A stretch of DNA of 51,541 nucleotides, taken from the IMG/VR virus record IMGVR_UViG_3300032313_000852, positions 1-51,541 of that record. One strand, 5' to 3'. The translations under genes were made by a program, and so were the position numbers. The DNA comes from a virus. The notes below the pieces were generated by a model. It had not been told where the DNA came from. It did no database searches and was given only the letters and a program-made list of their open reading frames with translations. Positions 7,337 to 14,045 of the stretch are shown here, piece by piece (the stretch's first letter is position 1; each line of letters starts with the position of its first letter).

Positions 7337-9157
7337 TTAAAATGGAACGGGGTTCCTTAACCCGAGGTCACCCCACAAATCATTTACACGTCTTGGTTCT
7401 CTATCTTCCACCACAATTTCAACTCCGTTTATCTTAACAGGAACTCGTTTTTGTTCTAATGAATGTAATAAACCAATTCTAGCATAATATTCTGTTTTGT
7501 CTCTAAGTTCTTCTATTGCCAACTCCATTTCTGGTGGTGGTTGTTTATTACAAAAATGTTTGGCTTGAATTAATTTTCCTGTTTGACAATCGAACTCACA
7601 AGTTGTTCTATCAGAACCGTCTTTAGTTCGAATAGAAATAATTATTGACGATTTCTTATCTGAATATGTTGCAACACAATGATGCATAAATGAACCCTCT
7701 TCATCATATTCTTCATCTCTCTTTAAAATATACGGATAAAATATATCTAATGTTTGTTCACCATCAGGTAATTCTATCTCAACATTAATTGGTTTTTCAA
7801 CCTCCAATATCATTCTATCTACAAATATATATTCGGTCACCCACCCTTTTTTTATTAATGATATTTGTTTTGATAATTCGCTATGTTCACCTTTAAACTC
7901 AATATAGGTTCTTGCCCTCATTTGTAAATCAGAAGTGTATTTGCGTAACTTTTTTATCATATTAAAATGGTCTAAAAGTTCATGTTGTACAAAATCAAAA
8001 TCAATAAACTCACCGCTATTAATAATTTTAACAATATTTTCTTTTTCGTTATCTGACAATATATATCCGTGCGTACTTTTATCTTTAATGAACATGTTTT
8101 TTGCCGGAATATAATCTTTCATTTTTTCTACGTTACTTTTCTTAAAAAACTTCGGATTAATATTACCAACATATTTGGAATATTTCTCACCAAACAAATA
8201 ACATAAAATACTTAATCCGAAGATGTCTAATTTTGTATTGTCATGTATTAATTTAATGGTTATTTTAGATTTAATTTTAAACATATCTAAAATAGATGCC
8301 ATTAGTTTCCTTTCATTTTTTTTAAGGTACTTTTCCGTAGGATAAAAATTTTCAATCCAAAATTCGTAATTGTTTGATACTTTAATTTTTTTAACGTAGA
8401 CAAATTTGGTCATTATCTTATTAAAAAAATCTTTACTAAAATGGTCTAACCCCAATGAATCTATAGCAACGTTTTGAAATTCTACATCATTAAACGATTC
8501 GTGGTACAAGTCGTAGACATTAGAATTCTCGTTAATGTCTTTTTTTTCAAATAATCCACTGGTTTTTAATAATATCTTTTTTAATGAACTAAAACTATTT
8601 GTTCTAAACTGTTTCTTGGCAGGTAGTTTACTTCCTTTACTAATAAATAACGTGGTGAAATTACCGGTAACTAAATTTAATGTGATTGAAGAAACATTAA
8701 ACATTTTTTTAAAATAAATTGCGTTTAATTTTCTTCTTTTGAAACCCTCATAAATTTTAATTGTAACTTTATCGCCATGTCGTCTTATTGACCTCTCAAC
8801 AGTATGAATCGTTATATCGGAAAATGGGTTACCAAAATGTCTTTTGATTTGATTATCTTTTATGGTATCAAATGAATGGTCTTTACCCGAATACAAATAA
8901 TTTAATTGGAAATTTTCCTGTACGTCATTATTTTCTGAATGAAAGTAATGAGTTCTTTTTTTACCTCGTTTTTCGGGTAAACTGAATATTGTACCCTTTG
9001 TGTGGAATGACCTATTTTCATCTAAAAATAGTCCATCTAACCTATCCAAACTATCGTTAAATGTGGTTAGACTGGGATTTTTATCACACAGTCTAGAATA
9101 ATCCTTATAGGGTATAATACTAGCGTAGTGAAACCTTTGTGTTAAGATATCTTCCAT
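7337..9157 (-). CDS. PcfJ-like domain protein B, 606 aa
   Basis: The PcfJ-type C-terminal domain is clearer here: EEGSFMHHCVATYSDKKSS (FMHHC at 490-494), then IIISIRTKDG, a strand ending TCEFDCQTGKLIQAKHF, and a final NKQPPPEM segment. Upstream, ILDMFKIKSKITIKLIHD and LSILCYLFGEKYSKYVGNIN align with the shorter neighbour, showing a shared ancestor. A long basic N-terminal domain is present, rich in Lys and aromatic residues. The gene is first in its transcript and faces a divergent promoter region (9158-9227). A DNA- or RNA-related role on mobile elements is plausible, but no activity is established. Confidence 0.72.
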   Translation of the reverse strand: MEDILTQRFHYASIIPYKDYSRLCDKNPSLTTFNDSLDRLDGLFLDENRSFHTKGTIFSLPEKRGKKRTHYFHSENNDVQENFQLNYLYSGKDHSFDTIKDNQIKRHFGNPFSDITIHTVERSIRRHGDKVTIKIYEGFKRRKLNAIYFKKMFNVSSITLNLVTGNFTTLFISKGSKLPAKKQFRTNSFSSLKKILLKTSGLFEKKDINENSNVYDLYHESFNDVEFQNVAIDSLGLDHFSKDFFNKIMTKFVYVKKIKVSNNYEFWIENFYPTEKYLKKNERKLMASILDMFKIKSKITIKLIHDNTKLDIFGLSILCYLFGEKYSKYVGNINPKFFKKSNVEKMKDYIPAKNMFIKDKSTHGYILSDNEKENIVKIINSGEFIDFDFVQHELLDHFNMIKKLRKYTSDLQMRARTYIEFKGEHSELSKQISLIKKGWVTEYIFVDRMILEVEKPINVEIELPDGEQTLDIFYPYILKRDEEYDEEGSFMHHCVATYSDKKSSIIISIRTKDGSDRTTCEFDCQTGKLIQAKHFCNKQPPPEMELAIEELRDKTEYYARIGLLHSLEQKRVPVKINGVEIVVEDREPRRVNDLWGDLGLRNPVPF

Positions 9158-9202
9158 TTAGTTATTAGTTATATAACAAATATACGAAAATAATTTATAA
9201 AA

Positions 9203-9210
9203 TATTTATA
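9203..9210 (+). promoter_or_regulatory. Putative TATTTATA promoter octamer
   Basis: TATTTATA lies 17 bases before the ATG of the small basic protein gene, inside the 70-base divergent intergenic region. The same octamer recurs at similar distance before other first genes here. Function is inferred from recurrence only. Confidence 0.35.
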
Positions 9211-9227
9211 AGGATAAATTTAATAAA

Positions 9228-9356
9228 ATGGCAAAAGCAAAAGGTGGAACGGCTTCAATTAAGAAGACTTTCGGAAAAAGAAAAAAGGGTGTTTATAAAA
9301 AGAGTTACGGTCCTAAAGCCCAAAAACCCAAAAAATACCAAGGTCAAGGTCGTTAA
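9228..9356 (+). CDS. Small very basic protein, 42 aa
   Basis: The frame runs from ATG at 9228 to TAA at 9356. The product is dominated by Lys, Arg, Gly and aromatic residues (KKTFGKRKKGVYKKSYG, ending KKYQGQGR), with almost no acidic residues. Such a composition suggests binding to nucleic acid or to an acidic surface of the capsid. The gene is monocistronic, divergent from the PcfJ-like gene, preceded by AGGA and a TATTTATA octamer, and its stop codon overlaps the stop of thyA on the other strand. Small conserved basic proteins of this type are familiar from large aquatic phages, but no function is known. Confidence 0.7.
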   Translation: MAKAKGGTASIKKTFGKRKKGVYKKSYGPKAQKPKKYQGQGR

Positions 9357-10480
9357 TTACTTAACGAAGCTTTTATTGGGGGATGTGATTCATATCCTTC
9401 CAATAAAATCTGATGAGGTTGTAAATTATTTATAAACCCATCAAACGTATCTCTATGATGTTCAAATTGTGCCAATACAAGTGGACTAAAGTTTAGTGTG
9501 GGTAAATTTTTATATGGTTCCCTATCGAGTTGTTCCTTGGCTTGTTCTATATGATTAGAATACAAATGAACGTCCCCTAAGTTACCTATTAGGTCTTCTG
9601 GCACCATATTAACCTCTCTACCAAGGATTTCTAATAATAAACCATATGATGCGATGTTAAATGGTAATCCTAAAAATGTGTCTACAGATCTTTGGTTCCA
9701 CATTAATGATATTGCTCGTTCAGGTATTCTACATGATTGTAACTCTTCACTTAACCCACCACCAAATGGGGCTAAATCATATACCATTGATTTAAACTTA
9801 TCGTCACCAACCTTCTTTTTTAATAAATCCCACATCTCTTCTCCTGTTAACTTTCTAGTGTAAACTTGGAACCCGTAATGACATGGTGGCAAAGTCATTT
9901 GGTCTAACTCACCCACATTCCAAGCAGATACCATTAATCGTCTACTATCTGGGTTTGTTTTAAGTTCATTGATTAGGTTTTGAATTTGGTCAGTATCTTT
10001 CGGACTCCAATCTTCTTGCCAAAATTGACTAGTATCCACACTTCCCCAATTTCTCCATTGTGAACCATAGATTGGTCCTAAATCTCCAAAGTCGTTTGCA
10101 AATTCATCATCCTGAAGAATCATTTCCTCAAATTCTTTTACATCTGCAACGTCACCACAATTATTATACTGTCTTTTTATTTCTTTGGTTTCTCTATAAC
10201 GTTTATAAGCGTCGCCCGTCCATATATGACAATCATTTTCTAAAAGGTATTTGATATTGGTATTTCCTTTTAAGAACCAAAGTAGTTCGGTTACCATTGT
10301 TTTGAACGATACTTTCTTTGTGGTAAGTAAAGGAAATCCTTGTGACATCTTATGTTTAATTTGTCTACCAAATACCGATATTGTACCTGTACCAGTTCTG
10401 TCCGTTTTTACGACTCCATTATCTAAAATATCTTGTAATAAATCTTGATATCTTTTATCTAATCTATTCATGTTTACCAT
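9353..10480 (-). CDS. thyA: Thymidylate synthase ThyA
   Basis: This enzyme methylates dUMP to dTMP using methylenetetrahydrofolate. Conserved parts are TDRTGTGTISVFGRQ (phosphate/loop region), GPIYGSQWRNWG, the active-site LPPCHYGFQVY (Cys200), MWNQRSVDTFLGLPFNIASY, and GDVHLYSNHIEQ. At 375 residues it is longer than the 264-residue E. coli enzyme because of two insertions, one around residues 97-130 and one of roughly 50 residues (209-257) just after the catalytic strand. ATG at 10480 overlaps the previous stop; ATG at 10471 is an alternative. It would help supply dTTP for phage replication. Its stop overlaps that of the convergent small gene. Confidence 0.96.
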   Translation of the reverse strand: MVNMNRLDKRYQDLLQDILDNGVVKTDRTGTGTISVFGRQIKHKMSQGFPLLTTKKVSFKTMVTELLWFLKGNTNIKYLLENDCHIWTGDAYKRYRETKEIKRQYNNCGDVADVKEFEEMILQDDEFANDFGDLGPIYGSQWRNWGSVDTSQFWQEDWSPKDTDQIQNLINELKTNPDSRRLMVSAWNVGELDQMTLPPCHYGFQVYTRKLTGEEMWDLLKKKVGDDKFKSMVYDLAPFGGGLSEELQSCRIPERAISLMWNQRSVDTFLGLPFNIASYGLLLEILGREVNMVPEDLIGNLGDVHLYSNHIEQAKEQLDREPYKNLPTLNFSPLVLAQFEHHRDTFDGFINNLQPHQILLEGYESHPPIKASLSN

Positions 10481-10842
10481 TTTGGCGATTCTAACCTTTT
10501 TATATTATCTTGTTCGTCTTGTCTATTAAAACTTTCTTTATGTGATAAAATTCTATGAAACTCTCTATACGCTTGTGGTTGATAAATTTTTAAATGGTCA
10601 ACTCCATATTCATACTCAAATAAAATTTCAGAATATCTTCTTTCTTTGGAATCAAACCCATCTGATTGCATTTTCAAATCCATTTGTAATTCATTAATAA
10701 CATTTTGTAATGAATCTTCCTTACAGATTGTAGTTGTCACAACGGGTGTGGGTTTATCGTTAAAATACATTAACGAAATCACCACTCCAAACAAGGACAC
10801 AATGGCCCCCATTATTAATATACTTCTATCTTTATTCTCCAT
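10474..10842 (-). CDS. Single-pass membrane protein with helical domain, 122 aa
   Basis: The longer frame needs a TTG; the ATG at 10842 just after the upstream stop is preferred (MENKDRSILIMGAIVSLFG). A short charged N-terminus and one membrane helix (about residues 7-27) are followed by a predicted helical periplasmic or cytoplasmic region with charged residues (NVINELQMDLKMQSDGFDSKE). The shape resembles an i-spanin, the inner-membrane part of the lysis spanin pair, but no lipoprotein partner is visible, so this is only a possibility. It overlaps thyA by 7 bases at its end. Confidence 0.55.
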   Translation of the reverse strand: MENKDRSILIMGAIVSLFGVVISLMYFNDKPTPVVTTTICKEDSLQNVINELQMDLKMQSDGFDSKERRYSEILFEYEYGVDHLKIYQPQAYREFHRILSHKESFNRQDEQDNIKRLESPKW

Positions 10843-10843
10843 A

Positions 10844-11032
10844 TTAATAAATTTTTTGTATCTGAAATCCAACCATATATTGTAACCATCTAATAGTTAA
10901 TCCCCATGATGGTGAAGTTTTACCGTCATCTAAGTACTCATCCTTGTCATAGTAAAATATAATCGCAGGTAAAATATACCAATGATGTTTTTTCTTATAA
11001 ACAAAGAAATCTTTATAGTACTTATTTAACAT
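10844..11032 (-). CDS. Hypothetical protein, 62 aa
   Basis: Not recognised. The protein is rich in Tyr, Trp and Lys with one hydrophobic strand (WYILPAIIFYYDKDEYLDDG) and a second (WGLTIRWLQYMVGFQIQ). It starts with an ATG overlapping the cyclophilin stop (TAATG) and ends just before the membrane protein gene, so the three are probably translated together. It may be a small beta or peripheral membrane protein. Confidence 0.5.
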   Translation of the reverse strand: MLNKYYKDFFVYKKKHHWYILPAIIFYYDKDEYLDDGKTSPSWGLTIRWLQYMVGFQIQKIY

Positions 11033-11463
11033 TATAATAACTCCATTGAATTAATAATATCTCTTTCTTGAACTTGATCTATCACTTCTAAACCTTCAAT
11101 TACAATACCAAAACAAGTGTGGTTTCTATCTAAATGTGATGTGTTGGTTCGACTATGACAAATAAAGAATTGTGACCCACCAGTATTTCTACCAGCATGT
11201 GCCATTGATAATACACCTCTATCGTGATATTGTTTCTCAGCGTTTACTTCACATGGAATGTTGTAACCTGGTCCACCTGCACCAGACCCATCTGGACAAC
11301 CACCTTGGATTACAAAATCAGGAAGTACTCTATGAAAGTTTAGTCCATTATAGAATCCTTTACTGATTAAATCTTTAAAGTTATTAACTGTGATTGGGGT
11401 TTCGTTATCATATAACTCTACAATCATATCCCCTTTACTTGTTGAAATTTTTACTTTGCTCAT
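11032..11463 (-). CDS. Cyclophilin-type peptidyl-prolyl cis-trans isomerase
   Basis: Nearly the whole 143-residue protein is a bacterial-type cyclophilin. Diagnostic parts are NFHRVLPDFVIQGGCPDGSG (active-site Arg, Phe, Gln), GGPGYNIPCEV, MAHAGRNTGGSQFFI, and LDRNHTCFGIVIEG. There is no signal peptide, so it works in the host cytoplasm or is packaged. It accelerates proline isomerisation during folding. In a phage it might help fold virion proteins, or might serve host takeover. Start and stop fit neighbouring genes, with a TAATG overlap at the 3' end. Confidence 0.95.
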   Translation of the reverse strand: MSKVKISTSKGDMIVELYDNETPITVNNFKDLISKGFYNGLNFHRVLPDFVIQGGCPDGSGAGGPGYNIPCEVNAEKQYHDRGVLSMAHAGRNTGGSQFFICHSRTNTSHLDRNHTCFGIVIEGLEVIDQVQERDIINSMELL

Positions 11464-11476
11464 TTGTTTATTTTAT

Positions 11477-11962
11477 TTATTCTGTTATTGTTGTTGAATA
11501 ATCTCCGACTTCGATTGTTATCGAATCGATACCACCATTAAATTCATACCAAGAATCATTTATGTCTCCCTGATTATACATATCCCATTCACTTGGTGCG
11601 AGTTCTTGCTCTTCTTCTGTTAATGGTGAGTCCCAATCAAGGTCATAAAAACTTGTGTCTCCGTCTCTTGTTTCAATTAATTCCAAACCACTAAAATCTT
11701 TATGAGTCATTTCCGTGATGTTTTTGTTTCTCAATAATTTAACTAATTGAAAAACATCCATTTCGGTTGTTTTTAACTCACCACTTCTCCAATTAATATC
11801 TGCGGATATTGAATAACTATTACCTTCCCAACCACCACTAACATAAAGTGTTTCAGTTAAACATTTCCTACCAAATGATAATGTAATAGTTAAACTATCA
11901 ACGTTCATGTAATCTTTTAATTCCCTAATAATTTTAGGATATTGTGTTGGTTTTCTAGACAT
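11477..11962 (-). CDS. Hypothetical acidic protein, 161 aa
   Basis: Not recognised. The N-terminal half is predicted beta-rich (VDSLTITLSFGRKCLTETLY, then YSISADINW), and the C-terminal half is strongly acidic (SPLTEEEQELAPSEWDMY). No membrane segment or catalytic motif is seen. It starts two bases... downstream of the small membrane gene at 11964-12143 (TGATATG), indicating cotranslation. The acidic character could suit a DNA-mimic or inhibitor, but nothing in the sequence proves that. Confidence 0.55.
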   Translation of the reverse strand: MSRKPTQYPKIIRELKDYMNVDSLTITLSFGRKCLTETLYVSGGWEGNSYSISADINWRSGELKTTEMDVFQLVKLLRNKNITEMTHKDFSGLELIETRDGDTSFYDLDWDSPLTEEEQELAPSEWDMYNQGDINDSWYEFNGGIDSITIEVGDYSTTITE

Positions 11963-11963
11963 A

Positions 11964-12143
11964 TCAATTCTTTTTACGGTTTCTAATATAATCTAACACA
12001 ATGTTAAACGAACCCAAACTAATTGCTCCCCAACCAAAATATTTAACTAACTCTGGGTCGGCATTTTTGATACCATATTTCTCCACCAATATTCCCGTTA
12101 GTATCATCATTATGTACACGATTTCTCTTATTTTAATCTTCAT
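11964..12143 (-). CDS. Small membrane protein, 59 aa
   Basis: Starting with ATG at 12143 and stopping at 11964, the product begins MKIKIREIVYIMMILTGILV (first helix) and has a second hydrophobic segment (YFGWGAISLGSFNIVLDYI), ending in a basic tail (RNRKKN). Two short membrane helices with charged ends suggest an inner-membrane protein, with size and shape of small phage membrane proteins. It is followed immediately by the acidic 161-residue protein. Family not recognised. Confidence 0.6.
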   Translation of the reverse strand: MKIKIREIVYIMMILTGILVEKYGIKNADPELVKYFGWGAISLGSFNIVLDYIRNRKKN

Positions 12144-12199
12144 TGTTAATTTTTTACTAATATAAAATTTTATTTTGGTAAATCCAAATAATTATAGAT

Positions 12200-12565
12200 A
12201 TGTCTGTACACATTAATAATAAAACCTTCAATGCTGAGTATCTATCAACCCCAGAAGATATTCGTAAGGGTATGATGGGTCGTGAGTCATTGGATGGTTG
12301 TATGGTCTTTAAAATGGGTAAGGGACATCATTCATTTTGGATGAAGAATTGTCTTATTCCACTTGACATCGTATTTGTCCTTAATAATCGAATCAGTCGT
12401 ATCCATCCAAACTGTCCCGTTGAAGATTCACATAGAATGACACCACCTCATTACACCGGTATTGGTGACCACGTAATTGAATTCCCATCAGGAACATCAG
12501 ATGGTTGGAGAGTTGGTGACCGAGTTGCTATGTACTTAGGGTCTCCTCAAAATCCTGTTCGATAG
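12200..12565 (+). CDS. DUF192 family protein, 121 aa
   Basis: The hallmark of DUF192 is visible: RKGMMGRESLDGCMVFKMG, then HHSFWMKNCLIPLDIVFVLN, followed by a strand-rich C-terminus ending FPSGTSDGWRVGDRV. Cellular members usually carry a signal peptide and the sequence MKNT; here there is no signal peptide and the Thr is Cys, so it is a cytoplasmic phage version. The biochemical function of DUF192 is unknown. Its 3' end overlaps the convergent methyltransferase gene by 38 bases. Confidence 0.88.
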   Translation: MSVHINNKTFNAEYLSTPEDIRKGMMGRESLDGCMVFKMGKGHHSFWMKNCLIPLDIVFVLNNRISRIHPNCPVEDSHRMTPPHYTGIGDHVIEFPSGTSDGWRVGDRVAMYLGSPQNPVR

Positions 12566-13226
12566 AGTAAGGTTCAATGTTTGAAAAATCGTATTTAACT
12601 TTTGGTTTAGTTTTTTGGAACACCCAAAAATAACTGTGATATTTCCGTGCATGTTCTTGTTTAGTCCATTTAGTCCCAAAACTATTAATTCTTAAATTTG
12701 CAACTAAGACAAACAAATCTTTAGGGTAAAATCCTAACTCCATTGCCATGTTCATAACCATTGAGTGAGTAAAATGGTTCTTACCACCTGAAACCGTGTC
12801 TTGACATTTGAAAACTACCAAACCATCTTTTTCGGTTATTCTATACAATTCCTTCAATGTATTATAATAATTCTTCATTAGATGTCCATAGGTTTCATAT
12901 CCCTCATAACGTTTAGCAATAATAGAACTACCCTCTTTATTACCTCTATATGACTTACCCGCTATTACAAATGGAGGGTCGTACATAATACTCTTCATAC
13001 TTCCATCCTCAAATGGTAAATGTTCTGAACTAGCCTCAATAATTGTGTCATTTTTGGGGAATAAATCTGATTTAAACTTTGGTGTTGGGAGTTCCTTCCA
13101 AAAATTCCCAGTAGAATAGGTACAATCTAAATCGAAACAATCGATTTTATGTAACTCCATTATGTTTTTAATCACTTCGTAATTGGTGTTATAAACACTT
13201 TTTATCGGTTTGAAGTCTTTTTCCAT
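12528..13226 (-). CDS. DNA adenine/N4-cytosine methyltransferase-like protein
   Basis: The protein of 232 residues has the amino-methylase motif IV as DPPF (residues 83-86, in SIMYDPPFVIAG), preceded by a strand and Asp-rich segment, and followed by GLVVFKCQDTVSGGKNHF, which matches the strand after motif IV in beta-class methylases. A SAM-binding FxGxG-like motif I is not obvious. It may methylate adenine N6 or cytosine N4 in DNA. No endonuclease partner is near, so an orphan protective or regulatory role is more likely. Its end overlaps the DUF192 gene on the opposite strand. Confidence 0.75.
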   Translation of the reverse strand: MEKDFKPIKSVYNTNYEVIKNIMELHKIDCFDLDCTYSTGNFWKELPTPKFKSDLFPKNDTIIEASSEHLPFEDGSMKSIMYDPPFVIAGKSYRGNKEGSSIIAKRYEGYETYGHLMKNYYNTLKELYRITEKDGLVVFKCQDTVSGGKNHFTHSMVMNMAMELGFYPKDLFVLVANLRINSFGTKWTKQEHARKYHSYFWVFQKTKPKVKYDFSNIEPYSIEQDFEETLST

Positions 13227-13292
13227 TTGTTTTTTAATATTTTTTATGTATACTTTAGTAAAATATAAGAAATAAAAAACAATAAACCAAAA

Positions 13293-13300
13293 TATTTATA
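13293..13300 (+). promoter_or_regulatory. Putative TATTTATA promoter octamer
   Basis: TATTTATA lies 14 bases before the ATG of the Cys/Lys-rich small protein, within an 88-base divergent gap. The context AAAATATTTATAA matches the one at 9199-9211. Confidence 0.35.
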
Positions 13301-13314
13301 AAAAAAGAAATACT

Positions 13315-13446
13315 ATGGCCTGCGGATGTAAAAAAAAGAACCAAGAAGCTCCAGCTCAACCAGCTCCATCAACAATAAGATTAACTGAAGTAATGACACC
13401 GGCGCCGACGTCGATACCTACGGCACCTTCAACACCTAATCAATAA
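13315..13446 (+). CDS. Small protein with MACGCKKK N-terminus, 43 aa
   Basis: The frame runs from ATG 13315 to TAA 13446. It starts MACGCKKKNQ and continues as a low-complexity Pro/Ala/Thr tail (TPAPTSIPTAPSTPNQ). The two close cysteines could bind metal, but no hydrophobic signal is present, so it is not a lipoprotein. Small proteins of this type are common just outside structural gene sets in aquatic phages; their role is unknown. It has its own putative promoter octamer and a strong terminator 25 bases downstream, so it is probably highly transcribed as a single gene. Confidence 0.65.
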   Translation: MACGCKKKNQEAPAQPAPSTIRLTEVMTPAPTSIPTAPSTPNQ

Positions 13447-13471
13447 TATCGTCTTAATAAACGATTAAATG

Positions 13472-13501
13472 AAATATCGTCTTAACTGACGATATTTTTT
13501 T
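13472..13501 (+). terminator. Intrinsic terminator
   Basis: AAATATCGTC and GACGATATTT form a perfect 10-base stem around the loop TTAACT, directly followed by a T run. It would end transcription of the small Cys/Lys-rich gene and insulate the long plus-strand operon that follows. A 13-base part of the left arm is also present 28 bases upstream. Confidence 0.85.
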
Positions 13502-13526
13502 CACTACTTGTATATATTTATTATAT

Positions 13527-13847
13527 ATGGATATAAACTACACATATCTTTACGAACTAATCGATGAAGAAACTGAAGAAATTTTTTACATTGGTAAAAC
13601 AAATAATCCACCTACAAGATTTAGTGGTCATAGATCGTCGAGTAATTTTGGTAAAACTAAATTTTATATGAAGATTGTAAAGAAGTATATCGACGTTGAG
13701 GATGAGGCAATAAATAAATACATAAATGAGGGTTATACTCTTTTAAATAAGAGAAAAAATGATTACTTTAAACAAGAGTATGATATAAATCATGTAATAA
13801 AATATGACCCATATTACATAATAAATAAAATTTTCAATAACAAATGA
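13527..13847 (+). CDS. GIY-YIG nuclease domain protein, 106 aa
   Basis: The N-terminus has the GIY-YIG pattern in variant form: YLYELIDEETEEIFYIGKT, then PTRFSGH, with the conserved Arg and His, and later DEAINKYINEGYTLLNKR holding the metal-binding Glu and the final Asn. The domain is roughly the whole protein, with a short Tyr-rich tail and no DNA-binding module of the kind found in I-TevI. It may be a freestanding homing endonuclease that helped move the adjacent sugar operon, or a repair nuclease. The ATG comes 25 bases after the terminator, and the stop overlaps the next gene by ATGA. Confidence 0.75.
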   Translation: MDINYTYLYELIDEETEEIFYIGKTNNPPTRFSGHRSSSNFGKTKFYMKIVKKYIDVEDEAINKYINEGYTLLNKRKNDYFKQEYDINHVIKYDPYYIINKIFNNK

Positions 13848-14041
13848 GAAACGAAATTAAATTAACAAGTGTTAACATATTGAAAGATGTTTATCTTGAG
13901 TTTAAAAAAAATACTGTTGAAACAGATATGAATTTACAAAAATTAGTTAATAGATGTATTGATTTATACTCTAAAGATGAAAAATTTAAAGAAATAATCA
14001 ATACCCATAAAACTCTTGGGGTTAAAAATTCAAAATATTAA
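13844..14041 (+). CDS. Ribbon-helix-helix-like small protein, 65 aa
   Basis: The sequence EIKLTSVNILKDVYLEFKKN followed by TDMNLQKLVNRCIDLY has the strand-helix-helix spacing of Arc/CopG-type DNA-binding proteins: a polar strand, then a helix, a short turn, and a second amphipathic helix. It overlaps the GIY-YIG gene by ATGA and precedes the first glycosyltransferase. It could regulate the sugar operon or the nuclease, but this is inferred from fold and position only. Confidence 0.5.
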   Translation: MRNEIKLTSVNILKDVYLEFKKNTVETDMNLQKLVNRCIDLYSKDEKFKEIINTHKTLGVKNSKY

Positions 14042-14045
14042 TATA

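Noticed and set aside
10844-10872. Longer N-terminus for the membrane protein at 10474
   Set aside because: It needs a TTG inside the previous gene; the ATG at 10842 after the upstream stop fits better.
13315-13446. Lipoprotein reading of the MACGC protein
   Set aside because: No hydrophobic signal precedes the cysteines, so it is not a lipobox.
13515-13522. TATTTATT before the GIY-YIG gene as a promoter
   Set aside because: It is only four bases from the ATG, too close for an RNA start with a normal leader.
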